Notes under the pieces: model-generated
Databases searched by the model: none
What the model saw: the letters and a program-made list of their open reading frames with translations, nothing else
What the model was told of the DNA's origin: nothing
Part shown: piece by piece, positions 12,873 to 25,715 of the stretch
Layout: each line of letters starts with the position of its first letter
Numbering within the stretch: position 1 is the first letter of the stretch
Translations under genes and position numbers: made by a program
From: Progne subis subis
Lineage: Eukaryota > Chordata > Aves > Passeriformes > Hirundinidae
Reading direction: 5' to 3'
NCBI GenBank assembly: GCA_022316685.1
Contig: JAKJHU010000083.1
Span: forward strand, 2,046,001-2,110,000
DNA length: 64,000 nucleotides

Positions 12873-15800
12873 TGATGGGCTGCAGATCACTCACCAAAAC
12901 AGAGCAGCTGAGGCAGAGAACCCCCTCAGAGCCTGCCCACAGTGATGAGAAAAGGAGCAGGAGCCTAAATTCTGCTCATCTTTCTGCCAGACATGAGTTG
13001 AAGCCTTGATTCCTGCAGTCCTGGGTGCACAAATCACCACATGAATATAAATTGTTCCCTTGCAGTGACAGCAGACATGTGTCAGCACATGTGGCATTGC
13101 AGGACAAGTACTGTTACTACAAGGATGTTTCAAAAATTAGCAGAAAATACAGAAGGACTTTGCTGACAGAAAACTTTCATAGCATTCAAAATGCAGCTTC
13201 ATCCTTCAGCTCCGTCCTTCAGAGAAATCCCGAAAAAAGTCAAATCACCTTGCTGGTTTCAGGAGCTGAAATGATAAAACCCAATAATTTATGGAGATGC
13301 CTTTATTCAGGTATTGCAGTATTGCAGGTATAACTAAATCCACTCAGCAAAAGGAATTTGCCAATTTCTGCTTTGAGCAGAAAACATTCTGGAAACTTTT
13401 GCTGTGGAAATGCTTTAAAAATTACTCCCAGCCTAATTAACATCTGCTTTAGGAGTTGAAGTTATTGCAGGGTCATTTATCTGCTCTCAGGATCTTGTAC
13501 ACAATTGAGGAGATTTTTAATGTTTAACATTTCTGCCCATAAACCACCGGTGAGAGCCACTCACCTAAGGGAGCATGTAATGGGTAATTCAGGGCTGTGT
13601 TTCTCTTCAACATTTCTCACTAATTCCAGCTTTTCTAATCACAGGAGAGGTAACATCACCCATGAGAGAAGTGCAGTTCTTTTTAGAAAGCTCAGAGAAG
13701 GCTTAGAAATTTTAGCACCAGAAGATAAACAGCAAGTTTTAAAAAATAAATCAAAAAACAAATTGGATATTCAATAACTGAGAAAACTCTTTTGCAAAAG
13801 GCCTGATGTGAATGGTCTCAGATGCAGTTGGAAATTCCAAGTTTATTAGGAAATAAATCTGGAAATATGTTTTGGAATGGTCCTCTCCAAAATGCAGTTT
13901 TCACCACCTGCAGCCTGTCTTCTCTGGCCAAAAGGTGATAACCAAATCTTCTGCTACCCTCATTTCTTAGGGGACTTGTTCCTCTAACTGGGGAATTTCA
14001 TTTCCCACTGTTAGACTGGCCAGTTGCTTAGCAGGAGAAATGGGATTTTGGGGCACGTGTCACAGGATGCACCATTCAGGCAGGGAATAAAGTTCCAGAA
14101 ATTCTGGGCTTTACTGGGGGTGATTTCAAACTAAAGGGATCTGAAGTCAGCCCTTCTTCAATTAATTCTAGCTTTCCCTAATGTTCTTACTATGCAAATC
14201 AGTCTAAGGACTCTGGAACAGCTTTTTGATCATTAGTCTGGCTGCTACTCCAGTTTTGGTTTGGTGTTTGGGATTTTTGTCGTTATTGTTGTGCCCTACA
14301 TAAAAAGCATAAATTTCTAGATCAAGGAATAACTTCTTCTACCTGGTTTGTGCTGGTCTGTAATCCCCCACTGGTGCTCTTGGCATGGCCTTTCTGAGAG
14401 AAACAAAGAGTAAAAAGATTTTTTTCAATCTTGGGGGCTGCTGATGTTCCTCCAGCTGAAACCCAACTAGTAATGGTCGAGCAAATCAAAGATTCTAAAT
14501 AATTGTAGTCCTGTCTCACTTAAAAGGGATTTTAAGACTGGCTGAGGTCCAGGGTAATTCTCCAGCTTTGAGTCAAATATCCGAATTTGAAATGAGTGCT
14601 GGGGAGGTTTTATAATTTATTTAAATGGTCATTCAGAGGAGCTTCAGCACCAGCTCAGTGGTTTTTATTTAAGCTTAAGGGGAGCAGATAATTGGCTCCT
14701 AGAAAAGCAGAGCAGTGGGAAAGTGGGAAGGAAAAGTGTACCAGGAAGCCAACAGCACCCAGGAAGAAATATCTATAAAATGGGGTTTAGACATGTGAGG
14801 GAATTGTCAAATACAGGCTTATAAATATCTTGACCAACTATTGGAGAAACACAAATATAAAATATTTAGATAATCATTTCTAAAATATAGAAAGATGATA
14901 CAGACAGAAAGAGGTGAATTTAACAAGTGGGGTTGCTGCCATAGCCATGGATTCAGAGCAGCTTGTGCACATTCCTTCCCTCACCTGGCCACTAGAAATC
15001 ATTGTTTATTTATTTTCTCAATTTAAGTGTTTTCAGAGTATCAGAGAAGCAAATGAATGTCTCTGGGAAATCAGTTATTTTGCTGTCTGGAAAAAAACAA
15101 TACCCAGATATTTTTGTAAAAACTGTTTCTCAAAAATACAAACATTAATTTAAAGTGAAGGGGAAAAAAAGAAAGAAAGAAAGAAAGAAAAAAAAAAGTT
15201 AAATAAAAAGGTACATTCATGAATAAAACTCCAGACAAAACCAGCCTGGAGCTGTATGATGAGTAAACAGGAAACTGGAACCAGAAAATAGAGAATGAAG
15301 GAGGCTGCTGCCATAGGTGAGAGCAGTTACCCCAAGTTTTTTCTTTCTTCTGAGCTAAGATTATGAGGTCTAAAAACTCAGTTCTGAGGAACAGGCTGAA
15401 TTATTAAAACAAATAACTTTTCCCCCAATTTCTAGTAATTTTCTGCACGTATATCTACAGACAATGACAATTTTATCTTTTTTTGTTCTCTTAATCTTAA
15501 TGGAAGTTAAAACCCTGCAGTCCCCCTGCTTTGAACTACTGTGTGGAATATTGAATCTGAAATTGTGCTTTTCACTTCTTGGAAATTTATTGTTATGCTT
15601 TCACTCCATTATAAACCACCGTGAATTATAAACCACTGTGAATTCTTGTTGTTTTTTCCTGCCTGCAAAAGTGTTCTTGAAGAGCAAAGCTGCCCAAGCC
15701 CCAGTATCCAAAAAGCCATTCCCCCCACCCCCCAAAATCTTTCCTGTTGCCACTTCCCTCTTGTCTCAGAAGTAACAAAAAAGCTGCACATTTTTCTCCC

Positions 15801-17244
15801 CCTCATATTTAAAGGGATGTTTGGCTCACTCTGTGCTCACTGGAATTAGGTGTAAATTATTCTTAAAAATAAATAAAATTATGGAAATCCAGCTGTAACC
15901 CAAAAGAGTGGCTTCAATTTCAACCCAATTTGAGCTGTCACACTCTGAGGAGAGGGGTTAGGATAAGAAAATATCGATTTCTGATACACTTTATTATCTG
16001 TATTTTATCCTAAAAAAAAAAAAAAAAAATAGCTTTCCAGTGATTTATGATGGAAGTTGAATTACCTATAAAGTCTATTTAAGAGAAAAAAAAAAAAAAT
16101 TCAGCAAAGAGTCAGACTTCACACAACACAAAAAGGTTTTTGTAAGTGGATAGTTTGTTACTCAGCATATTTGAGCAGGAATAAATCAAATGCAAAATAA
16201 ATCATGGTATACCATGAGAATTTCCCAATTGAATCCAATTTTCTGTCCTACCATTCCACCCCTATTTTTGAACTTTGTAGCCAGGTTTGGCTTCAGGTTC
16301 AGCAAAGAACTGTGCACAGAACAATGGTCAAGCCCAAATCTCCAAAAGCTTCAAATGAAAGTGAGGGAGTTTATATTAATTTTACTTTTATTTTTATTTT
16401 CAAATAAAAGTTGGGGGGTTTATATTAAATCTACTTTAGTTCACTGAAACAACAGTGGGTTGCCAGCTTCTACTCCACGGTGTACTGAACTGCTACATTT
16501 TATTATTTATTGCTTCATATAAAACTCAAATGCCAGAAATCAGCACAACATAAATTCCCAGAACTGCATTGTTTTGCTCACACAACACCAGGGTAAGAAA
16601 ATAGTGTTGATGAAATTCACAGAGGAAGAACTTGTGTAGAAAAAATGAGTTTGATGACATCTGCTCCACATCCCGTTGAAGGGATGCTTCTATATTAACT
16701 TATGCAAATAAAAGTAAATGTTCCATAGTATGCAAATGAGCCAGTAATAAAAAATTACCACACCTTAGGATGTGCATAAAAGACTTCTTGAAGAGCTTTT
16801 TCAGCTCTCCTCTGCTAATACTGAGGACTCAGGGCCACAGAGAGTAATAACAAGTGCTGTTACAATAAAAACAACCCCGATTTCATTCTGAAAAATGCAA
16901 AAAAATGCTATTTGCATTATCAGCTAGTTTCAGTCTGAGGGAATTAAAAAATCCCAGCAGTGTGGAAATATTTTTGATTGGTGTTTGAAACACATTAAAG
17001 CCATCAACCACCATTACCTCCTGCTCTAAACCTGCCTTTATTTAATCAATTGCATCTTGTAACAAAGAAATTTTTAGCAGGGAGTATTTATATCCTCAAT
17101 TAGAAATGCCAGGCTTCTGGCTGCTTTGTGTGTTGTTCCTGACCCAGTGTTATTTTTCCTCCATTTCTGATCCAAGCAGCTATTTAAATTCACCAGGATG
17201 TTTGCACATGCTTCCTAATTCACTTTATACCTTAGCTAGCAAGT
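12873..17244. other. Intergenic, nothing recognised except small repeats
   Basis: It holds a (GAAA)n run at about 15167-15198, a 17-base tandem pair with TATAAACCAC at 15610-15643 and poly(A) runs near 16012-16029 and 16087-16099. No gene was found. Confidence 0.55.
16702..16737 (+). promoter_or_regulatory. Paired POU octamer motifs
   Basis: Two exact ATGCAAAT octamers occur at 16702-16709 and 16730-16737, 28 bases apart start to start, in the same orientation. The octamer is the site for POU factors such as OCT1. Chance occurrence in AT-rich DNA cannot be excluded. Confidence 0.35.
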
Positions 17245-17471
17245 TTGGGGGTTTTTTGGGGTGGTTGGTTTTTTTTGTTGGTTTTTTTTTTTTGTGGGTT
17301 TTTTTTTGTTGTTTTTTTTTTGTTTGTTTGTTTGTTTGGTTGGTTGGTTGGTTGGTTGGTTTGGTTTGATTTTTTTTTTCTTTGTTTGGTTTTGGGGCGG
17401 TTTTGTTGTTGTTTGTTTGTTTGTTTTTGTTTGGGTTTTTTTTTTTTTGTTTTTTTTTGTTTTTTTTTAAT
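17245..17471. repeat. G/T-only tract
   Basis: About 225 bases made almost wholly of T and G on the + strand, including (TTTG)n and (GGTT)n blocks. The opposite strand is A/C and gives spurious lysine-, threonine- and asparagine-rich frames. Confidence 0.95.
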
Positions 17472-20400
17472 TTTTATGTTGACCCTTGAGAAGGAAAGGC
17501 AAATTCTATAGAGCTCAGGTTGAGTCAGCAGAAAGGCTGCTGCTATAGAATGGCAAAAAACCTCCACAGAATTGTCAGAAATTGTGGAATATCCTGAGAG
17601 AGCACAACATGACAAAGCCAGGAGCTTCTCCAGTGATGATGAAGGGCTTCAGGCACACAGTGGGCAGAAGTCCTAAAACACTTGAAAAATATTTAACTGA
17701 ACAATAATGGAGCGCTGCCAAATACTAAAAGTTACCAAAGATAATTTTAATTGTTGTAGATATAATGGTGTTCAATGACAGCTGTTTTGGAACAAAAAGG
17801 TTATTTCCTGAAAATTATTGTAATATTTTTCTCCCCAAAATAGCCCCTGATTCACTGCTCAAGTTACCTGGCATCCTCTAATGCTCAGCACAGACTAACA
17901 ACCAGTTATTAACTTTATTTTTCAGGAGCCTTCAGATCTTAAATGAAAATAATGACTTATTTAAGTCAGTTCAGAAAGGGAGCAGACAAACCAAGAGAAC
18001 AATTTGCATGGCTGGAACGTGATGCCTTTAATGTAACATCTATTTCGAGCTGCTTTGCCTGGCCATATTTTGTTTTCTTGTACTCCTGCAGAACATCATT
18101 CAAGTAAGGAATAAAGTGGCTGCTTCTCTGCCCAGCAGAATTCCCTGCACATTGTTACGGTGGAGGCTTAATCACAGAGTAAGAAAATTTTTATTACGCT
18201 TTTTAAAAATCTCATCTGAGGCCTTCAGGTTCAGCATCTGTGCACATTTACACAAAACAACCCTGGGAAATGGGATGTCCTAATAGGATAAATATTAGGG
18301 TAATTTTTCACAGAGTTCTGTCTGGATCTCACACTCCTGCCTGGGCAGAAGTCAGAATGCAGAGTTTGGTGTGTATTTTGTTAGCTCACAACATCTGTGC
18401 ATGAAGAAGAAGCCTCTGCAGCACAATCTGGGAGATGTAAGAAGAGGATGCTCCCATTTTATTGTTGCGCCACTCCTGGTGATCCTTTCAGAACTACCAT
18501 GACTGAAATGACATCGTCTTAGGACCTTTAGTGCCGCCATAATGTATATTAATTGCAAAGACAATCAAGAAACTGCTTTATTCAATCTTTGGTCTTTTTT
18601 CTAAAGCCATGCAGTCTTTTCATCTGCAAAGATTGATGAAGGCATTTCAGCAAACATCGTGAAATCTGGAGGATAATCTGAATGTCATCTAATACTCTTT
18701 CAGTCTTTATTGCCTATATCCACCCTAAATAACTCCAAAATGTGTTCAAGCATTTAAGTAAATAAACCTGATGTGCCTAACACTTGAAAGAGACCCCTGA
18801 TTTCTTTGGTTTAAAGTCTCTTTGCAGTAGAAATAAAACTTGTGACAGCAATGTGAGGTCCGTGGCAGGAATGCTGAGAACTGATCCTTAGGACAAGGAG
18901 ATGCTCCCCATTCCATGACTTTCCCTGGGATTTAGGAGATGCAGTGTGAACTGCTGCTCCACAGCATCATCAGCATTTCCTACGACCATCCAAGTCCCCT
19001 GGAGATTTGGGGGAAATATGTAAAAAAGCAGGGATTTTAAAAATAGTGCTTCAAATTAACTCCATCACAACAATGTATAAAAACTATAAAGGGGGACAAA
19101 GGTTATAGGAAATGGAAATACCAAGAGATCTTCAAGCAGTCCTCCAAAAGAAACAATGGGAGGGGGGGGAATTAATTAGTTTTTCACCATTATGAGGGAG
19201 TGAGTACCTTTCTCATACTCTTACCAGGAAAACACAATCCTCTTCATAAGCAAACATTCAATTGGAAACTGAAGGCAAAATTCTCAAGACATTGTAACTT
19301 AAAATTTGTACTTTTGAGGTTTTAGTCTTTATTGGAATCATTGGCTTGCTGTGTAAGACAGCAAATTATCCCGGAGGAGTTACTCCAGGAATATGGTGGT
19401 GATCTGCTGACATAAATTTCTTTTATGAGCCTAAAATACTTGTATGGACAGCAATGACTTGTCTCTCAATGCCTTAGCAGTGCAATACTATTTCTATTTC
19501 ATGTTTGAGCAGAAGGAGACAGAGCTGGGTTACTCCAGTGACCCACAGGAAGCCAGTGACACAAGCAGGAATAGAAGTGAGACCTCTCAGCAGCTCAGTC
19601 CCATGCTTTAACCACAACCCAGCCACCTCCTTCCCATCTCAGATTAGCACAACTCTGAGCCTCGGTTGCATCAGCTCCTCATTTCAGATGTCTAAGCATG
19701 TGTAATTGCAGAAATCTGGATTTCTGAAGTTAAGTTACCTTCATAAATCTGTCTTAGCTCCATCACCCGAGAAATTTGGATAAACTGGTTTTAAATGAGG
19801 CTCAAAATGACCTTTTGGTTGCTTTGAATGGATTCGTTCAGAAATCGATTTTGTCTGGATTAACACATCTGACGGATATCACTGTGTGCTTGAGTCCCTT
19901 ATTTCCTATATCTCCTTTTGCCTGCTGACTGTCTGATGTGCAATTTGAGCCCATTTAATCAGAACAGAAATATCATATCCAGCTACAGAGGAGCCAGGCA
20001 GTCCTAGAGAGGAAGTTATTCCCTTCAGGATGAAATCAGAGGAGTTTAGAGTTGTGGGGAGATTAAAGGTCAGGAAAAAATCCCACCACAATTAGAGGTA
20101 GGCAGGCTGGTGTGATCTTGGCTTTAGTGAATTTAAAGCAGGCAATGGTTTGTATTTTGTTCTCTTTTGATCCAAGCCTCGAAGTTCAGGCGAAGGAGGC
20201 TCGTTTTTAAGGGGTTCTTGTTTTGACCCGCTCTGCAGTTATCTGTGAAAAATCTGCCTTGTGCTGGTTCTATCCCGCCTGCTGGATCCCAGGGGAAATT
20301 CACCCAGGCACAGCCTTCCACCAGCACCTAGAGGAATGCCGTTTGTACCCCGGGTTTTGCCATATATCTGTGTAAAATGCTGCTGATAACAACTGAAACT

Positions 20401-21804
20401 TGGAGTTCCCTTCAAGTAAAGAGTGTGCGAGCTGCAGATAGTAGTGTGGTGTGATATTATGACTTGCTTTGTAAAAACACGCCTTCCCAGATCAAAAACT
20501 GCCAATAAAGACAGAAGGAGATATGCTGAGGCAAACAAGATATGCTTTTTATCAATAAAAGGGCACCAGATGCACACATTAAAATATTACAAGAGAAAGA
20601 ACACGGGGTAATTTCTAAACAAAGGCAGCGATACAGGACATTTTTAACTTATTTCAACTCCATCCCTTTAAAGCAGTGCAATTTGCATAACCAGAACTTG
20701 CTGCTGAGGCTGTCAGATTTCTGGCTGCACTCTCAGAGTAGCAGATTGTCCTCTAGATGTTAAAAGCTTGGCTACTTCTTCATTCCATCCCACAACACCA
20801 GGATGGGACTCACTGCGGGAGCAGTGATTTCAAACTCGAGTGAAGTCTGAGAGCACAAACCTGGGGGAAACACAAAGTGTCAGTGAAAGATGGAAATTGC
20901 CTGTCTTTGCAGAGATGGGAAGGAGTAGAAATCCTTGTAAGGTTACCACTCTTTTCAAGCCAGTTGTGAAAAATCATAGCATCGCCTCCAGTAAATTCGT
21001 TTTTCTAACCTTAAAGGCCTACCTGGGATTCCTTAGGAATTGTTGCACAGAAATTCCTTCATCAGGATGGAAAAGAGAAATGAAACTGCCCAAGAGAGGT
21101 TATTTTGTCATTGCTAACACCCTTATCCATCTGGAGATTCCACAAAGGACTCGGTTCAGTTTCTCATATCAGTGAGAACTATTTTTACCATCTGATTCAA
21201 TTTAATCTACTTCAAATTTCCTGAATAATTGAAACACGTAATGTACAGTCAGTCAGTAATAACTGCAAGCAGAAATAACTTTTTTTTTTTTTCAGATGCA
21301 ATAAATGCTTCAAAAAGACTCACCACGAGAAACAGACTGATAAAAGTTAATACAAAATGCAATCCTTTCACATGAAAAGAATTAACTAGTGGCTTTACAC
21401 CCAATAGGAAAAACAGAGTATAATTGATCTTGTGTGAAGGCAAATTATCTTCTAATTTTAAAAGGAGAAAACTGATGCTGAGTCTTTTTTGCTTCTCTTT
21501 GAACTGAGGGAAGAGCTGCCCACGGTTCAGGAAGGCCTGAGCCCGACATTTCATTCTCATTTCATAACTCCTAGAGGTCTCAGCCAAACTTAGGAATTCT
21601 CTCAGATAAACAGGGGGTAAAGTCTGGATCATCAAAAACTGCACAGCCAAACAATGCAAACAAAAACTTACCAGAAACTGATAAATGTCTTTATTATGAC
21701 CATTTCATTACTGTATAAAGCAACATGATTACAGCAGAGATAATACATTTGTAGCCTATTTTATTTCTTTGCCAGTACAGAAATTATATGCCTTCTCTGG
21801 AAAG
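17472..21804. other. Intergenic, nothing recognised
   Basis: AT-rich, with short frames only. No transposon family or RNA gene was recognised. Confidence 0.55.

Positions 21805-21851
<47 letters not shown>
21805..21851. repeat. Poly(A) tract
   Basis: A runs with a few G interruptions, followed shortly by further A-rich sequence. No retroposed gene is recognisable upstream of it. Confidence 0.95.
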
Positions 21852-22987
21852 GGCAGCCAGCCTTTGTTAGGAAAAAAAAAGAAAATAAAATTATAAATAA
21901 GGCAAACTTTTAATTGCCAGAGGAAATGTATGGGTTCTTCATCTCTTGATCCTTCAAATTAAGATTAGCTGTCAAAAAGAAACATTTAATGAGATATCAA
22001 ATCCCACCTAAAAATCTGCGTTAAGCAGGAAATCAGACTAAGCAATCTTTTCCTTTCATGTCTCAATCTGCTAAAATGCATATTTGCAAAATCTAAGTAA
22101 TTTTGTCGTATGTTATCATTCTGGTTTTGCTTTATATTTTATGAGTCCTGTTCAAAAGGTGAACTTGCTAGAGAAAATAATGCTTAGAACAGAACCAGTC
22201 TGATACTGGATTTGTAATATTTCTGGGCAAGCTGTGTTTGCCTGATTTCTCCAGACTCACTTAGATGTACCTGTCTCACCCGTGCCATTTAATTAAAATC
22301 CAAACTGTGATTTGTATTCCTGCCTTTATTAAAAGCCTGGTCTCCTCCAAGCAGGGGCTGCACGGTCACAACTGGGCGTTATCTATACCTGCCAGTTTTT
22401 GGGACGCCTCCAGTTGCAGGGAGGTTGAGAAAGTTTGCACGTTAAAACCGTGATTTGGGGGGGCGGGGGGCAGGGGGGATCCTCTGTTTTCAGACACTCA
22501 AACTAAATGGGGAATTCTCCAGGAGCACAGGCAGAGAGCAGCAGTTCTGTTCTCACCAGGGCTAAATCAGAACTCTGTGAGTGCCCAGCTCAGATCTTTC
22601 TCCTTTTAACTTTCTACTGAAACTCTGTCTCAGCTACTGTCGTAAAGTGGGAGAAATATTAATAACTGAGGGATTTAAAACCTCTTATTGTTAAGATTGT
22701 TTTGCCCACATTTGCCTCTTTGTTCATCCATGGTAATTCTGAGGGTTTATTTTACTTGTTTTCAGGACCTGGCTTCTAATTCTGAGCCAGGGTATTACTG
22801 GAATAGGTTATTACTGCAGTATGTTAAAATAATTTTTAAAATATCCAACCCAAACAATAAAAAAATAAACACTTTAAAAATATATTTCCACACTTCCAAG
22901 GTTAAAAAAAAAAAAAAAAATCAGATGAAAGGGAAAAAAGCAGGAATTGAAAAAAAATTCCTTGATCTGTCAAGGCAGAAGTAACAC

Positions 22988-23082
22988 CTCAAGCCTATAC
23001 AAATGGAGAGATAATTCTCATAAAAATTAGCACAGGGCTTCAAGCCTCTGCAGACAGAGAGATTGTTCTCATAAACAAAAGG
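22988..23082. repeat. Imperfect tandem duplication of about 50 bases
   Basis: TCAAGCCTATACAAATGGAG...ATTCTCATAAA is followed by TCAAGCCTCTGCAGACAGAG...GTTCTCATAAA at an offset of about 51 bases, with moderate divergence. Confidence 0.75.
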
Positions 23083-23523
23083 CCGGAGGCAAAGTTAGTA
23101 TCTGTAGGTAGTCCAGGTATTTTAACGTGTTCAACCCTAATCTATAAATTGCCTTCAGTATACAAATAAAAAGCAAAATGTGGGCTCTCTTTCAAAACTC
23201 CTGATGACTAAGAACCATAATGAGGCAAATTTGGGATCCTCTCAACCTTCCGTGATGTCCAAGGGATCAAGAGTTTTTCCAGATAAACTGTTGTATCCCG
23301 GGGCACCTCCAGTTCCAGGATGACTCTCTAAAGCCTGTTGATCTTATGCCTTTTTCTTTTTTTCCACATCTAACTCCTTTTTCAAAGCCTCGGAGGCTGA
23401 GATAGAGGAGGTGACAGGCTTGTTGCGGCTTGCTGCCTCTGGAGAGGTACCGAGCACAGCCTCTGCCGCTCTGCTCCGCATTCCTGGGAGGGGGGGCAGA
23501 GCGCCCACAGATAATCTCAAGCG

Positions 23524-23553
<30 letters not shown>
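23524..23553. repeat. Poly(A) tract at the CpG-island edge
   Basis: An uninterrupted A run of about 30 lies within the left shoulder of the island. Confidence 0.95.
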
Positions 23554-23555
<2 letters not shown>

Positions 23556-23929
23556 TGGAAAATCATTTGCTTTACCTCTGTTACCGCTAAGAACCCTTTC
23601 AGAAAAGCCTTTACTCCTGTCACGGCAGGACACAGCCTGACGTGAGGTGACCCAGCCCAAAGCACCCAGCGCAGAGCGGAGCTGGCTGCGGAATGGGAAG
23701 GCAAAAGAGAAAGCAGCCGGCAGGCGGAAAAAGCGAATTTTCAGTTACGGGAGATTACAGGGAGCAGAGATCAAATTCCAGCTGCGTCGCGGGGCCCGCG
23801 CTCTGCCCTCAGGTACACGCGGCTCATTCCGCTCCGGAGGGACGGCCCGAGGAGGACGGGGAGGAAGAAGCAGCTGCTCCTCCTCGTCCTGCTCGTCCTC
23901 CTCACTGCCCCGTTGCCTCTCCCGTCCCG

Positions 23930-24185
23930 CTCTTCTTCGCCATCCCTGTGGCCCCCTCCGCTCCCCGTCCCTGTGCCCATCCCTGTCCCCGTCCCTATCC
24001 CGGTCGCCAGCCCCGTGCCCGTCCCTATCCCGGTCTCCAGCCCCGTCCCGGAGCCCAGCCCCGTTCCCGTCCCTGTCTCGTGCCCGTCTGCTAAAGAACC
24101 ACCACACCCGTCCTCATCACGGTCCTCATCCCAATCCCCGTCCCAGTCCCCGTCCGCGTTCCCGTCCCTATCCCCGTCCGTGGCC
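23930..24185. repeat. C-rich hexanucleotide-like repeat in the CpG island
   Basis: This is a degenerate array of CCCGTC, CCCATC, CCTATC and CCGGTC-type units, for example the repeated CCCGTCCCTATCCCGGTC. It is almost purely pyrimidine on the + strand. It forms part of the putative promoter island. Confidence 0.8.
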
Positions 24186-24512
24186 CGGCCCGGCCCCGCA
24201 GCTGCCGTGGGCCGGCGGGAGGCGGTGCCGGGGGAGGCGGGCCCTGCCCGGGAGGCCGGGCCGAGCGGGGGAGTTTATCCCGCTGGAAGGGAACGGCTTC
24301 TCCCGCTGAGAACTGACAGCGCCAGGTCAGTGCGGGCAGCGGGGACCGTCTCCGAGGTGAGGGACCGGCGGGGACAGCTCGGGGCCGGAGGAGCCGCGGG
24401 GCGAGCGGGCACGGCGGGGTGTGCTGGGTGTGCGGGCAGCGACCGGGGCTGCCGGGGCTGCGGGGCGGGCAGAGCTCGGAGCCCCGGCCCTGCGGGGATG
24501 CTCGGCGTGCGG

Positions 24513-24602
24513 GCGGGACGGGACGGGACGGCGGAGAGCGGAGCGGGGAGAGCGGAGCGGGGAGCGCAGAGAGCGGAGTGGGGAGAGCGGAGCGCTCCGC
24601 AG
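24513..24602. repeat. G-rich purine repeat in the CpG island
   Basis: Tandem GGGAC units are followed by imperfect GAGCGGGGAGA-type units, strongly purine-rich on the + strand. It lies just downstream of the candidate first-exon donors. Confidence 0.8.
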
Positions 24603-24870
24603 AGGAGCCCCGGCCGCAGCGCAGCCGTGGAGCCGCGGGCGGTGCGGGCGGGATGCGGTGCCCGGAGAGCCCCGGCCCCGCTCCAGGTGCGGTCCCGGTG
24701 CTGTGTCCATGGTGCTGCACCGGCTCCGGCGGCGGGGGATGGGTCAGGGCCGGAGGGGCGATGTCCCGCCTCGCAGTCGTGGAGGTGATGGGGAGTGCGG
24801 ATGGATGGGTGGATCCGCTGCGGGCCGTCCATTCCTGCCGCCCTTGGGAAAAGCAGCGCTGGGCTCACCT

Positions 24871-25649
24871 GGACGCTCTCGTAATGAATGAACAGCTCTT
24901 TCTTTTTCCGGTTTGTTTTGTTGTTTTGTTTTTTTTTTCAATTTCCCAAACGCAGAAAAGTCGGGGGAGCCTCTCGCAGCCTGCAACAACTGAGATGCTA
25001 TGTTGAAATATATTGTGTCTTGATGGCATGCCTCAGGTTCGCAGGAGCGTTTTGTAATCTTCCTGGTGTCATTTCTCCCCGGGGTATTCTGCAGCTAGAG
25101 AGTGCAAGTTCCTGGGGTGTTGTAACTCTGCGGCCCCGTGTACACACGACAATACCGTGCTGACTTAACAGCGATGCGTTCATTAATATCTGTGATGTAA
25201 GGCTCTTAGGCTGTAAGGTATTTATTGGGATTAAAAGCTGAGGGAGTTGTCAATTTCTGGATGTCCCGTGGAGTTTAGGTTCCTTTAAATCAGATGGATC
25301 AGTTGTAATTCTCCTTGAAATAACCAGGGGGTTGGGTTGGATTTGGATTTGTGACTCGCTGCCCCATCTTTGGGCAGGCTTTTGCTGTAGACCATGATTA
25401 TAATGTTCCATTTTAAAATAGTTTTCTGGTAGCAATTAGTGCATCATTTAATAAGTAATTTACCTTTTAAAAGGTTACTGTGATTTGTTACTAGTTAACT
25501 AAAAATTCCTAGCGTACACCAAGCGTCTGTGACATATGATACTGAGTGTTCTCCTCTGAAAAGAAGTTTCTCATGGTGTGCTCGCGTTAATACCAGAATT
25601 TGGTGCATCAAGTGATGGGTTTGACATCATTATTAACTTTGGCTGTCAC
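24871..25649. other. First intron, shore of the CpG island
   Basis: G+C content falls off quickly. A possible acceptor (T-run, then CCCAAACGCAG) ends near 24955, but no matching exon can be shown. Confidence 0.4.
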
Positions 25650-25715
25650 AAAAAAAAAAAAAAAAAAAAAAAACAAAAAAAAAAAAAAAAAAAAAAAAAA
25701 ACCAAAAAAAAAAAC
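25650..25715. repeat. Poly(A)-rich tract
   Basis: About 65 bases of A with rare C. Confidence 0.95.

Larger units (their letters stand above)
23440..24870 (+). promoter_or_regulatory. CpG island, candidate PPARG promoter and untranslated first exon
   Basis: This is the strongest G+C- and CpG-rich block in the window, in otherwise AT-rich surroundings. It lies 32 kb upstream of the first coding exon on the same strand and contains several GGCGGG-type Sp1-like boxes around 24200-24260. Two plausible splice donors are visible: CAG|GTCAGT at 24325/24326 and GAG|GTGAGG at 24356/24357. Either could end an untranslated first exon that joins the acceptor at 56766. In mammals PPARG1 transcription starts from a CpG island with noncoding first exons, so placing the promoter here is reasonable. 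The transcription start, the chosen donor and any extra untranslated exons are inference. No long conserved coding frame is present; the overlapping open frames follow from GC richness. Confidence 0.65.

Noticed and set aside
17232..17615. Lys/Asn/Gln/Thr-rich frame opposite the G/T tract
   Set aside because: Purely compositional, from the A/C strand of a simple repeat.
1..23400. Neighbouring genes expected near PPARG (TIMP4, SYN2)
   Set aside because: No exon with TIMP or synapsin motifs was found on either strand; they are presumably farther upstream or absent here.
23647..25006. Overlapping open frames in the CpG island, rich in Pro, Ser, Arg and Ala
   Set aside because: Frames are open on both strands owing to high G+C and short repeats, and none resembles a known protein.
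24911..25010. Possible second untranslated exon after an acceptor ending near 24955
   Set aside because: Only a pyrimidine tract and an AG are present, with no convincing donor or known exon similarity.
21805..25715. Poly(A) tracts as tails of processed pseudogenes or SINEs
   Set aside because: No recognisable gene or SINE body precedes them and no target-site duplications were seen.
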